A DNA stretch of 64,000 bases from Mesaphorura yosii. Lineage: Eukaryota > Arthropoda > Collembola > Poduromorpha > Tullbergiidae. Shown in pieces: positions 24,328 to 34,993 of the stretch. Where the stretch lies: positions 1 through 64,000 of the forward strand of contig WIXG01000099.1 in assembly GCA_009869945.1 (NCBI GenBank), given 5' to 3'. Under the pieces are notes generated by a model. That model saw only the letters and a program-made list of their open reading frames with translations, was not told the DNA's origin and did not search any database. Made by a program: the position numbers and the translations under genes. Each line of letters starts with the position of its first letter. The stretch's first letter is position 1.

Positions 24328-24603
24328 ATGAAGTCCAATTTGACTCTCGCCCTCCTCGTCTTGGTCGCCTTCGCCACTCTGCTCTCGACGAGCCCCAACG
24401 GTGCCGGCGTGGACGCGTGCTACTGCAGAATGAGCTCCGGCCTCGGTCGCTTCTGCGGTCATGTCCTGAACCGTGCAACCTCTGGCTGCGTCGCCCAAAA
24501 CATTTACCAGTGCGGTGGCCTCGGCACTCGAGCTCAAAGCCTGGGCCCTTGCAGAAACGGATGTCAAGAAAAGCCGCCAGGCCAAAATGACAGCTGCCGC
24601 TAA
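24328..24603 (+). CDS. Secreted 8-cysteine small peptide
   Basis: 91 codons. The start chosen is the first ATG after the 5'UTR intron acceptor. Residues 1 to about 27 are a strong signal peptide (LTLALLVLVAFATLLS). The mature peptide of about 62 residues has cysteines at 31, 33, 43, 54, 62, 75, 79 and 90, consistent with four disulfides, and is Gly-rich with little acidic charge. A polyadenylation signal AATAAA is at 24730-24735, so the transcript probably converges with the minus-strand gene ending at 24767. Coding GC content is visibly higher than the surroundings, as for a highly expressed gene. Antimicrobial, venom-like or cuticular roles are all possible; I do not recognise the cysteine pattern and assign none. 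Confidence 0.8.
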   Translation: MKSNLTLALLVLVAFATLLSTSPNGAGVDACYCRMSSGLGRFCGHVLNRATSGCVAQNIYQCGGLGTRAQSLGPCRNGCQEKPPGQNDSCR

Positions 24604-24729
24604 GGTTTAATTTCGAGATCAAAGTCATCAAGCAACGAAAAGAGGTTATCGTGGTGAAGATGAAATCAAGGATGTCCTGATGATTAGACGCGAAAGTTGC
24701 AACAATTTATTTACGAAAATTTGACAAAC

Positions 24730-24735
24730 AATAAA
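24730..24735 (+). terminator. Polyadenylation signal of the 8-Cys peptide gene
   Basis: Canonical AATAAA, 127 bases after the stop codon and within 35 bases of the stop of the convergent minus-strand gene. Confidence 0.6.
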
Positions 24736-24766
24736 AGTCAAAATTCTGAAATTCCCTTGTTACAAA

Positions 24767-26109
24767 TTATGTCAACTCGGGACTTTGCTCTTGTCCGCCA
24801 TAGCCGTCCCTGTCGCCCGAATCTTCCCTCGTACTCGGTGGTTTGTTCTTCGTCTTAAGATTGGCGTTGCCCTTCTTCGCCGTTCTCATGAAGGATAAAT
24901 CTCCGAACTTGCGGCGCCTAAGGTTCTTCAGTACAGTTTTGAGCTTGAACCTTGGAAACTCTGGCACGCCTCTCTTCATCAGCTCCGCGTACATTGCGCT
25001 TTCCGTGGTGATGCCCTCGAAATAGATATCCTCCGCCACTTGCCGAATATCGTCCGACAGCCCACCCAATCGACGTTTGTCGTTCTTTGGCGCGTGTTGG
25101 TGCTCGACGGGTTCGGAAGCTACGTATTCGAGCACGGCACCCGTTTCCTCGTCCACGTGCAGTTCCATCTTGACGGGGCATTTGTGGTATCCCTTGCAAA
25201 CGTAATACATTTTCGTACCCAGAGACGTGCGTGAAGTGGTATTCATTACCCATCGGCGCTCCGACTTCAGCAGGGCCCGTGCTTCCTGGATGGAGGAGTA
25301 CGTGCGGGATAGCTTGAGCGGTTTTCTCTTGGCAACTCTCAGAAGTACCGAACCCGTCGCAGTGGCAGCGGAAGTTTGAGGAAGAAAATCTGGATCTGAG
25401 GCTCTTCCCATGTCGTTATCATCGTCGTCTGATTCATCTTCGCCTGGTTCGTAATCTGAATTCTCTGAATCTGGTTCGCTGTCATGGGCCTCTGGATCCA
25501 TATCTGGCCCTTCTGACAAGAATTCTTCATCTATTCGTTCAGCTTTGATGACCGTTCTGAATCGGGGTTGGCCATCGTCACCAATTTCAGAAGCGAGTGG
25601 GTTAGCTGGCCCAGCTCCAAGCGGCTGTTCCAGCTGGTTTCTTGCATCGTTGTTGCTGGCGCTGGGTCTGGATCGGATTGCCCGCCTGGGCCGAATGGAA
25701 GCGAATTCTGTTGACTTTTGCTGTACATGAGCAGTTGTGCCGCCGACATTTGTCTTGACCCTCTTGGTGGCTTTGTTGCTGATTATACAAGCCTTGAGTT
25801 GGGTAGCAAGTGATAGACAAATATCTTCTTCCCCTTGTAGTATTTGTCGAATGCCAGCGACCTGATCTGTAATTAGAATCTGTTAAAAGTGTTTCAGCGA
25901 AGAGTTAACTAAAACAATGCATCCTTCTTGCTTTTATAGCTCGACAACGTCACTGATAAGTTTCACAGTAAAGTGTTTATAGAGAGAAAGGACTTACTTG
26001 TTCTGTGGTTCAGAAACTTCTCGAGGATCAGCCCAATCTTGTTATTAATATTGTAAATCATGTTTTCCAAGCGGTTGACCTTCCGGCGAAGGATAGCCAC
26101 TTCCTCCAT
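24767..26109 (-). CDS. Coiled-coil and FLYWCH/MULE-like zinc-finger protein
   Basis: Two exons (25998-26109 and 24767-25866) give exactly 403 residues. The first 37 residues form a short heptad-like helix (MEEVAILRRKVNRLENMIY). A long acidic linker (about 155-195) precedes a domain at about 215-297 with W-x-N, YYVC-x5-C and H-x-H (C261, C267, H293, H295), the arrangement of FLYWCH and MULE-associated zinc fingers. A basic tail rich in Arg and Lys (RRRKFGD) follows. Such genes are often domesticated from Mutator-like transposases or are DNA-binding regulators. No transposase catalytic core is present, and there are no flanking terminal repeats that I can see. Confidence 0.75.
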
Positions 26110-27835
26110 TTTGGCTGTATCAGCTAGTTTTGTGTGTCAAAATCTGTCAAGCGTGTAGTCAAGTGACACTGGTTAAAGGTGTTTTTAACTTTAAATGAGC
26201 TTTTTCCTTCGTGTGTTGATCGTTCTGTAGTTCTGTTCTCTTTCACAGCTTTAACATTCTGACTTTGACATTCTTGATTGAGTTTGCATTTTTGAACCTC
26301 GCTCAATACCGCCGTCTTGCTACCAGAATTCATTTCATTCCATCAACGAGAATAGGCTCGCGACGCAGAGCTCTAATTATAATTCATGAATTTATACTGC
26401 ATTTGCATAAAACGAATTAACTTTTTTCGGTTCAGAGGCAGATCGAATTCAGATCTTGATGTGAAGAGAATTATTTATGGTGAAGCAGCAGGCAAGTTAA
26501 TTAGAAGTGGGATTTGCGTGTGATTCCTGTGGTGAAAACTGAAATTGATCCGAAAAAGCGCCAACGATTATTACGCGCACTGTCTTCCTGTGACTCGTTA
26601 GGCTTAGAACGCAGAAACAAACTATAAAGCTTGCCATTCTCGTCTCTCTCCTAGATTGCAAATTTCCGTGAGGCCTATGGGCAATTTATTTGAAGCAGTC
26701 AAACCAATTTGTTGTTCCAGTGCGATGGAGGTTCAAAATCCCTTTCCCTGGAGAAAGGCATGACTCTTTGTCTCTACATGACTAATCTCAACATCTTGTT
26801 ATGTGAAATTGTTACGGAATCAGGAAAAAAGCTGCTAGCTACTGGCCCGAATTTAGCACCTGCTTGTTGCGTACTTGTACCTGAATTATTTTCTGCAGTC
26901 GTGGAGCAGAGTACCCTTTATTTGTGTATTTAGTTTAGTGCCAGAAAGTGGTGCGAAATGCAGGATTTTGGCTAATGCAATTGAGAAAGGCACTTAAGCA
27001 AGAATCGATCCGGAGCATTGAGCCCCAAAACAAAAGCTTAGCATAAAATAATGGTACCACGATCGGTAACGATCGCTCGGTCTATGTTCGCTTTTGTCTT
27101 GGGCCACCTAGTTCTATATTTTACTCGAGCATGAGAGAATTTAAATCTGATTGCCACCCCACGTCTTCTCTGCGACCGCAGTCGTGCACAATTATTCAGA
27201 ACAATTGACTAGGAATGATTTTACAAAAAGCAATTGTCCGGGAACACTTTTTCGGAAAAATTGTCTAGGAACAGTTTGACCGAAATAATTGTCTGGGAAT
27301 AATTTGTTTTCAAACAATTTATGCTTCGATACACGAATACCGCGGTGCTGCCAGAATTTAATTGGAAGCCAATAGTTTCTTTTGTCTTGAGTAGTTCTCG
27401 CGAAGCTGACTGTTGCGTTTTTTCTCTTTGATTGGAATTCTTTGCTGTGGTGAATTCACTCTACGAGGAGTCTGCTTTAAGTGGCTTGCATTTGGTTTTC
27501 CACCAATTATCGTAGACTGCAACAAGTGAATGATAAAATACTCCACAGAATAAAGGTCTGTGCTGGCTTCACGGGCGTGTATGAAACCATGTATAAAACT
27601 GATAGGCGGACATAATGTAAGAGTTTTGACAACTAACATATTCTGAGAAGAAGCAAAATCAAAGCGCCAATTTGTCGGACAAAGTCCAAAGTTGATGACA
27701 AGATGGGCCACTGAAAATAAAAATAGTAGCGAATCTGAGAAGATTCTGTGACTCAGATCTATTGGTAGCACGGGACAAGACATCGAGATGAAAATCAAGC
27801 TATAACAGTGTTAATGAGACTCTTCAATCGAACGT
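26110..27835. other. Intergenic stretch with a degenerate tandem repeat
   Basis: Upstream region of the zinc-finger gene and 3' flank of the carbonic anhydrase. A minus-strand open frame at 27358-27798 (146 codons) starts 38 bases after the carbonic anhydrase stop; it has no recognisable domain and is probably untranslated sequence. The repeat at 27189-27320 is listed separately. Confidence 0.4.
27189..27320. repeat. Degenerate 27-29 bp tandem repeat, about 4.5 copies
   Basis: CAATTGTCTAGGAA-like starts occur at 27202, 27231, 27258, 27286 and 27315 (the last partial), giving a period of 27-29. Copies are diverged in the second half of the unit. Confidence 0.6.
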
Positions 27836-28744
27836 TCATTTTCTAATTTGAACATTGTAATACTGGATAGATCGATTGTATCTCGGCTGGATGCTTCGCC
27901 AGTTGTCGGTGACTCTCATCCCTCTGTAATTCTCGACTTGGTAGAATTGTTTCGTTTGAGTCAACGAGATTGGAATTGGGTCTTTGTGAACAAGCCACAG
28001 CACTTGTTCATTGCACCCTGGGACGGTCAAGGACCCGTGGTAGCGGAAGAAATCCAAGTTTCGAGGGAAGAGGCTGGCCAGATCCAAGTAATCTTCCTCA
28101 ATGTAAACTGGAAGGCTCCAGTCGTACGAGCGAACCTGTCGTAGCGTTCTAACAAGAGGTGCCAGGTTCAAGTTGGAGCGAGGCGATAGCTTCAATAGGA
28201 TTCCAACGACGAGAAGTGATTCCGGGTCTGACTCCGCTTCCAATGCCCGTTCAAAACTTCCATATCTGGTGGCATAGTGTACAATATGCATTTCTCCGAC
28301 GTATTCCTGTCCATTAATGGCGTGTTCCGATCCATTGTTTGCAGCGCCCCAATGGAAATGAGCTTGAACAAAAGTGTATTTTTCGCCGAGTGGGTCGCGG
28401 AGAACGGGTACAGATTGATCAGGGAATGTGATCTGCACATCATGGCCCGTGTTCTGAAGTCCAAATCTTGAAAACTTCAAAGTCTGATTGCCATAAAGAT
28501 GACTAAGTCGGTAGCGGTTGTCCGCGCGTAGCTGTCCATTGGAAGTTACTGTGCCAGATTCCAAGTTGATCGGAGACTGAGCACGGCCCGTAGCACACAC
28601 ACCTCCCCAATTATTCTCGGAGTCGCAGGGTGGATAGTCACAAGCGGCAAACATTGCGAATGGTGATGGCGGAGGTCCAACGCTGAGACCACATCGGAAG
28701 TTCAGTGAAAGGAATGCAAGAGAAAGAATAATTCGTCCAAACAT
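27836..28744 (-). CDS. Secreted alpha carbonic anhydrase
   Basis: 302 residues in one uninterrupted exon. Carbonic anhydrase catalyses CO2 hydration. The signal peptide is MFGRIILSLAFLSLNF. Zinc ligands are intact: H129 and H131 in QAHFHWG, and H153 in EMHIVH. The gatekeeper Glu (SEH), the proton-shuttle His (NTGH, H101) and the Thr of SLTVPGC are also present, so it should be active. Cysteines in VCATG and VPGC are placed like the disulfide of secreted isoforms. I reject the in-frame Met at 28840 because it lies upstream of a TATA box at 28826-28832. All other long genes here have introns, so an intronless alpha-CA may be a retrocopy or an ancient intron loss. Confidence 0.94.
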   Translation of the reverse strand: MFGRIILSLAFLSLNFRCGLSVGPPPSPFAMFAACDYPPCDSENNWGGVCATGRAQSPINLESGTVTSNGQLRADNRYRLSHLYGNQTLKFSRFGLQNTGHDVQITFPDQSVPVLRDPLGEKYTFVQAHFHWGAANNGSEHAINGQEYVGEMHIVHYATRYGSFERALEAESDPESLLVVGILLKLSPRSNLNLAPLVRTLRQVRSYDWSLPVYIEEDYLDLASLFPRNLDFFRYHGSLTVPGCNEQVLWLVHKDPIPISLTQTKQFYQVENYRGMRVTDNWRSIQPRYNRSIQYYNVQIRK

Positions 28745-28825
28745 TCTGAAGAGTTTGAATGCAATTGATTCAGTTTGTATTATGGTTACATTTATAAGCT
28801 TAATCAGTTCGCTGAAAGCGGACCG

Positions 28826-28832
28826 ATTTATA
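28826..28832 (-). promoter_or_regulatory. TATA box of the carbonic anhydrase gene
   Basis: TATAAAT on the minus strand, with the expected transcription start near 28801 and the Met at 28744, giving a 5'UTR of about 55 bases. Confidence 0.55.
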
Positions 28833-28844
28833 CCCTCCACATCT

Positions 28845-31552
28845 CTGGGCTGAATGAATGAAGAATGAATGCGACATTTGCGGTGAGCAAGTCATTGAGT
28901 CCAATTTGAACTTTGCAATTTACCATTTGCGCATGTTTCAACAGATTCAGGGGTCTCTGTAGAAATATATTTTAGCCATTGAAGCATTTGCGCAACAAGT
29001 GAATCTTGACCAGAGTTAAATCAGCAACTGCACAAATATTTTAGGAGATGATCGGTCAACAATCCTTGAAATTGAGACGGATATTCTTGTACTCAACTTA
29101 CACGATATCAAGGTTGCAGTTTTATACCCACTCAAAAAATGACGGCTGCAATCAAATCAATGCATCTGTTCATCACCACCTGAGCCAAGCTCACTAAATA
29201 CATTCACCATTCAGTGACTTCCTGGAATGATAGAATGGCGTGTTGATTCAAGTCAACAAGATTTTCGCCACAGCTCGAACTGATCACCTGTACAGACAAA
29301 CATGGCTAAATGTTGTTTCAGGATTCTGGTCGTAATTGATTACACTCGCTGCACGCGCAATTTATAACCTGGCTGGTTGCGTGATATTGGTAGAGGGTTG
29401 TCCGAGTTCAAGGTTTTCAATGCATTAGGAGTGAACTTTAAGAACGGGGCCTCGTGCCGTTAAAATTGGAGAGAAGAGCGAGGCGCCTGTTTTGAATTCC
29501 TTCGTCTGAACCGAGTGAAACACTTTATTGCATATTTTTGCATTTTGAGTAATTTCGAGTCGTAATAAAAGAAGAAAGGAGTGGAAGGTCCCGTCTGATG
29601 GTGGGAGAAAGACGAATGAGAACATAAAATAAAAAATTGTAATATTCAGACACGCTTTCGCCTTGCACTTTCTTCTCGGGTCTCAGGAGCGAGTGCGAGG
29701 AGACAAAGATCATATAAAATATTACAGACGGATGGATGCTCCTTTTGTTCTTGCCTTTCACTCGTACAACTTGTTCACTTACATTTCCGGAGTCTTCACC
29801 TTTCATCCCCTTTGTAACGAGTTTCAGTGGTTTCGGGACTTTTTGACTTGTCAGCATGAAATATTTCAATGAAAAGTTGAGCATTGCGGAATAATTTTCT
29901 TGCCCCACCAAGTCTGGTGCAATCAATCTAAAATGAATTAAAACGACTGGGGAATTTGTACCGTGCTGCAATTTGATGTGCGATGCCTCTCCAACTTTGT
30001 AAAATCTTCAGCGTTTCAAGATCAATGCGTGCAATTAGAGGGATTTTCCAGGCGAAGTTGGACAGGCCATCCTTTCAAGAGAGCATCGCATACAATTATA
30101 TTTTGAGCTCAGAGGATTAATCGACAGCGAGCAAATGAACTGCCTTTTTCAACATGAAAAACACATTGGACATAATTGTGCATGGCATAACTGCTTCAAA
30201 TCCTGGAAAAAATCTTCATCTTTCATTCCTTGTGTTTCTGCACTACTTTGGCAGCAAAAGCCGTGTTGTATTAATTTCGAGCCTCCCCAATCTATGCTAC
30301 AGGGGACCATGAATCCCATCTGCATTTGAATTTGAACGCAAGTATTAAGTTGAGTCGAAATCTTGGAAGGAACATTTAGCTTTCTCTGCCATTCAAGTAT
30401 AGTCCTGACTGAGTGATAAATGCAACATATCACCGATGTATTCATGGCGAGCTCCGCTACATTAATCTTTGTGTTGTGATTCCAATTGAAAATCCTTCTT
30501 ACTTATCACTCAGCACAGCGAGCAAGGTTCAGGCTCAGGTGACAAATGAAATCGCAACTCTGAGTGCTGAATTTCAATTTGGGTATACGGCAGAAGAGCA
30601 TCAAATGTCACCGGTGAAAGAAGCCCCTGACAGTACATGCACGATTTATATTTATGGTTGGCACACTTTTACATTTGAGGCTCGACAGTGGGACGCAACA
30701 ACCTCTTTCGAAGCAGCAACTCTCAAGTCCAGTTTTCGGATACTTTATTATTAAAGTTGGCAGCGCAAAATTATTCAATCGAGGCACAATTAGAATTCGC
30801 GAATCTTTCCTTAACGGCAATTATTCGATTACCTGTTGTTATCTTAATAAGTATAGGCTCGCTCATACAAATGATTCAGCATTCGAAATCAAGTTTAGAA
30901 TTCTTATTCAATGCAATACCGGTGTAATTTAGCCCGTTTTTGTTTTCTATTTCCAGACACATTGGAAGAAAACCAAATGGCTGGGGCAAGTTTTATGAAT
31001 TTATGCCCACGCTTTGTTTTCAAGTGTTCCTTACATTCCTCCCTTACATGGTTGGATTATCGTGCCAGACTTAACTCATCTACTCTGCAGCAGTAAATGT
31101 CAATGGTCTTTCCTAACGAACAATTTCAATTATTCACTGTTCCTAACAATCATTCGGATGTAGCAATGAAATAAACAAAGAACAGCTTGTAATTGAATAC
31201 CTTATCAGGCTTTCGCTACTGCACAAAAATTTAGAAGTTTCACCAAATCGCCGGCACAAAATTGGCATCCACGGCCAAGTGAACGTGTGTCGAGAGAAGT
31301 TTAGGCATTTTTGTGCGCACAAATTATGCATTATTATCCATATTGTCCATAATATTTAAGGAATTTACTCCAAACTGTAGCTTACAATTGAAACGAAAAA
31401 AAGGACGTGCGTTCTTGATAAAATATTGCATATTTCTTAACAAGGATGAACAAATGAGGCAAGTCCCAGACTTGCAAATTCAGGAGTTCAATATACGCCA
31501 AGCCCTCATTTCTTGTACAAGGTGTCAACAACTTCGGCACTCTGCTCTCGAC
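28845..31552. other. 2.7-kb intergenic stretch
   Basis: No recognisable gene. The longest frame is a minus-strand frame at 29525-29971 (148 codons) without a domain or splice support. It separates the minus-strand genes on the left from the plus-strand chemoreceptor array. Confidence 0.4.
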
Positions 31553-32795
31553 ATGTTGGCCACATCAACAATTGAAATCTTACGAAGGTTTTACACATTT
31601 ACTTATTTCATGGGTGTGATTCCATTCAAATGGAACTCGGCCCTCAGAAAGTTGCAACTGACAACTTCGAAATGGAAGCGATTCCATTGTCACTGTGTTT
31701 GTGCATTTTCCGTATTTTATCCCGTTTTTATGGGCCTCAGAATTGTTCATGGCGTGAAAGGCATGGGAATGCCTGGTGACAAAATTGTGTACAGCATCTT
31801 CACATGCGTTTGTTGGTCAACAGTCGGATTGTTTAACATCAACACAATGTTGTATCAGCATGAAGTGGACGCGTTCATAAATCATTTCATTGCCTCGTCG
31901 GACATTGGGCTTGTAAATAATACTAGTAAGCCGAAATAATTTTGCTAAATAAAGATGTATCAGTTATGCTAACAATTCCGTACTTAGCCACGAAGAAGGG
32001 CTTGTTGAAGACAAAGGGGCTGCTGGTCTGCGATAGAAACATCAAAGTGCTGATGGCCATGAGCGCCCTGTACTGCTTTGACATATTCTTTGTGGTCCTG
32101 GTCCTGGACGACGTACCAATCTACTTTTATTCACTATTCGCGTATGTGAAACAATCAAGATATCATCTGATTCCCTACGCATTCCTGGAACCATGTCTCA
32201 CATCTCTCGGTTCCACTGTCATTCTGTTTTACGTCATCACGCTGTACGCGTACATCTGCTCCGCGATGGGAGTCCTGGCGCAGATGAGGTGCGTTACTGA
32301 ATTGAAATCTGCGAATCTGCCTTAGCTCGGTTCAAATCTGAATTTGGTTTCTGCAGATTGGACAACTCAAACGTACAACTTTACCGTCAACTGGAGCTCA
32401 TGAATGGCAGTTACAACGCCGCGTTTCAAAAACTTATCCTCCCTGTCCTGACAGCCTTCTTGATGTCGATCACAATCTTGTGCAATTACGCGTCTTTCAA
32501 AATGTACGTCGCCTTCGGGCTTCCTGCTTACAGCATTCTACCTCTCATGAGCCTCATGGCTATTGGTGCGGCAGTGGTGACTTTCCCGGCGTGTTTTCGG
32601 GTCCAGAAAATAAGTTCCAAGGTTTTAAAGACATGGAAGGGCTTAAAGCAAGACAAACAAACCAGATTAACTCTCCTATCTTGCCAACCTGTTGGGATTC
32701 AGGTTGGCTCGTTTTATGTAATTGAGCCGACGACCGTTGTCAGTTACTTTGGGTATATCATGACCTACACAATCAACATGCTGATTTCGTTCTAA
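31553..32795 (+). CDS. Gustatory-receptor-like chemoreceptor 1
   Basis: Three exons (31553-31925, 31988-32288, 32357-32795) encode 370 residues; intron phases are 1 and 2. The start MLATSTIEILRRFY aligns with the other three copies. Several membrane helices are clear (FHCHCVCAFSVFYPVFMGLR; VVLVLDDVPIYFYSLF; GSTVILFYVITLYAYIC). The C-terminus is SFYVIEPTTVV-x-YFGYIMTYTINMLISF, matching the insect chemoreceptor TY-x5-7-QF motif except for S in place of Q. First of four tandem copies. Ligand unknown. Confidence 0.8.
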
Positions 32796-33228
32796 CTGAA
32801 CATGAGGTCGGTACTATCTGTTCACGTTCTACGTTTATTTATCTTGGGCAAACTATTTTACAGAATACATTGATTTTTCGGCGTTCGTAACCTAACCTTT
32901 GAACCGAGCGGAAGCCGAGGTGTCTCCGATACCTGAGAAAACAAAGTACAAAGTGCGTCGTGAATATTTTATGAGTGACATATGACACTAATAAGTAGTT
33001 TGACAACCCACAACTATCACTCTGCCATAACGAGCCTTTTTGGGTGCATGATAACATGGAATTAGGAAATTGGAGTTATGTCAGTAGCATTTTCGAGTGA
33101 TTCAGGAATCGTGTCGCAATCGCAATGATATAAATTCATACATATGTGGAAGATATGAGAAATATTCGTGCAGGAAGTAAATGGTGGTGCTCATGACAAA
33201 GCTGGAGCTTGGGAAAGTTTGGCCAACC

Positions 33229-34758
33229 ATGCTTGCGAAATCGACGGTTGACATCTTAAAACAATTCTATGGGTTCGCATACTTCATAGGCGCTATTCCT
33301 TACACGTGGACACCCACCCTTCAGAAACTGCAGTCAACCAAATCAAGGTGGAAATTATGGCATTGGCGTTGTGTGTGCATATTCTCAATCTTCTATGCGT
33401 CTTTCATGGGTGTCCGGATCATTCAAGGAGTTCAGTTTCTTGAGACTCCAGTGTTCAAACTTGTGTACAGCGTGTTCCTGTTCGTGTGTTGGACAACTGT
33501 GGCAGTGTTTAACATCAATACAATGCTGTACACGGAAGAATTGAAGGCTTTTCTGAACTTCCTGGTTTGCAGTCAACCAACAGGTAAAGTTCACCTTTTC
33601 AGTCAATTGTTTTCGCGTTTTCTTTTTATGATTCCCTCATTACATGCTTATCAGTTAATGAAATTATGCGACCACTGCAGGCCCCCAAGCTACCAAGCCT
33701 CTCAGTCACTACACAAATCCTCATGTACCATTCCAAGCCACATTTAGACATCGGGCTGCCTACATGTCCAAACGGCTCAACAAAGTGAAGAATGAATCCA
33801 AAGTCTTGCCGGCGCAGATGATCGAACTCCGCGTAAGTCAAGCGGATAAAGGACGTTCCACACCTACACCTACACATGGACCAGCAAGTAAGCACGGTTG
33901 GCTAATTGCTTTCGTTCTTTGCTATGAATGCCGGCTAAATTATACTCTTCCAATTGTTTGACTTTAGGAAGGACTGAACCGGCAAACAAGACTTGTGACA
34001 TCATCATTAAGGCGCTCTTGCTACTGAGCACAATCCACACGTTTGACATATTCTTTGTGGTCCTCGTTTTTGGCGACATTCCGGTTTACTTTTATTCATT
34101 ACTTGATAACACGAAGCAATCACGCTTTCACTTGATTCCTTGGGCATTCAATGAAGTTCATTTGTCAGCAGTCGGTGCTGTTGTGATTCTATTTTATGTC
34201 ATTACCTTGTACGCTTATATTTGTTCTATGACTGATGATCTGGCAGCCCTGAAGTAAGTTAGATAGTTAAGATCGTTTGGTGGGTCCATTAAGACTGATC
34301 CTCCTTTTGTGGCCTTTAGAGAGCGCAATCCACGAGTCGGGCTGTACCGCCAGCTTCAACTTTTAAACCGCTTTTACAACGCAACTTTTCAAACTCTCAT
34401 CTTGCCCCAAATGACCGCTTTCTTGATGGGAATTACAGTCGCATGCTATTATGCCTCATTGAAAATGTACTCCGCGTTTGGATTCCCGGCCTTCCTCGCG
34501 GTGCCCGTCATGACATTTCTGGCTTCTGCAGCTGCAGCGATTGTTTTTCCAGCCTGTTTCAGAATTCTACAATCAAGCCAGCGCATTCTAAGGGCATGGA
34601 GTAGTGTCAGTCGCGGAGAACTAGACCGAAAGCTCGTAAAGTCTTGCGCTGCAGTTGGAATCCACGTCGGCTCTTTTTACGTAATTGAGCCAATGACTGT
34701 TGTTGTGTATTTTGGGTATGTCATGTCGTACACGATTAATTTCCTGATAACGTTTTAG
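33229..34758 (+). CDS. Gustatory-receptor-like chemoreceptor 2, with an extra exon
   Basis: Four exons (33229-33583, 33681-33887, 33968-34253, 34320-34758) encode 428 residues. Exon 2 is a 207-bp phase 1-1 exon absent from the other copies. It encodes a basic, Pro/Thr-rich loop (RLNKVKNESK, then STPTPTHGPA). Skipping it keeps the frame, so alternative splicing is plausible. The rest follows the family layout, ending in VMSYTINFLITF. An earlier in-frame Met at 33181 is possible, but MLAKST at 33229 matches the paralogues. Confidence 0.8.
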
Positions 34759-34993
34759 CTATGGAATTCCAAGTCTGAAGTATACATTCTAATAAGTATG
34801 AGTGAAGTTCATTTTTGGTCTCATGTTCAATTTTGGTTACGGAATAAAAGAACGAGTTGAATTCTTGAACATTGAACCGGGTACAAAATATCAATTAGTA
34901 TCTTTCTAAAGACAGCGCTGCTATTCCTTGAGTTCGCCTAAGCCAGCCTCAATCGTCCTCGTCTGATTGGCAGCCATACATTATCTCGGCAAT

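Noticed and set aside
27358..27798. 146-codon minus-strand frame next to the carbonic anhydrase
   Set aside because: Begins 38 bases after the stop with no recognisable domain; most likely 3' untranslated sequence.
28745..28840. Upstream Met of the carbonic anhydrase frame as translation start
   Set aside because: It lies upstream of the TATA box at 28826-28832, and the signal peptide starts at the Met at 28744.
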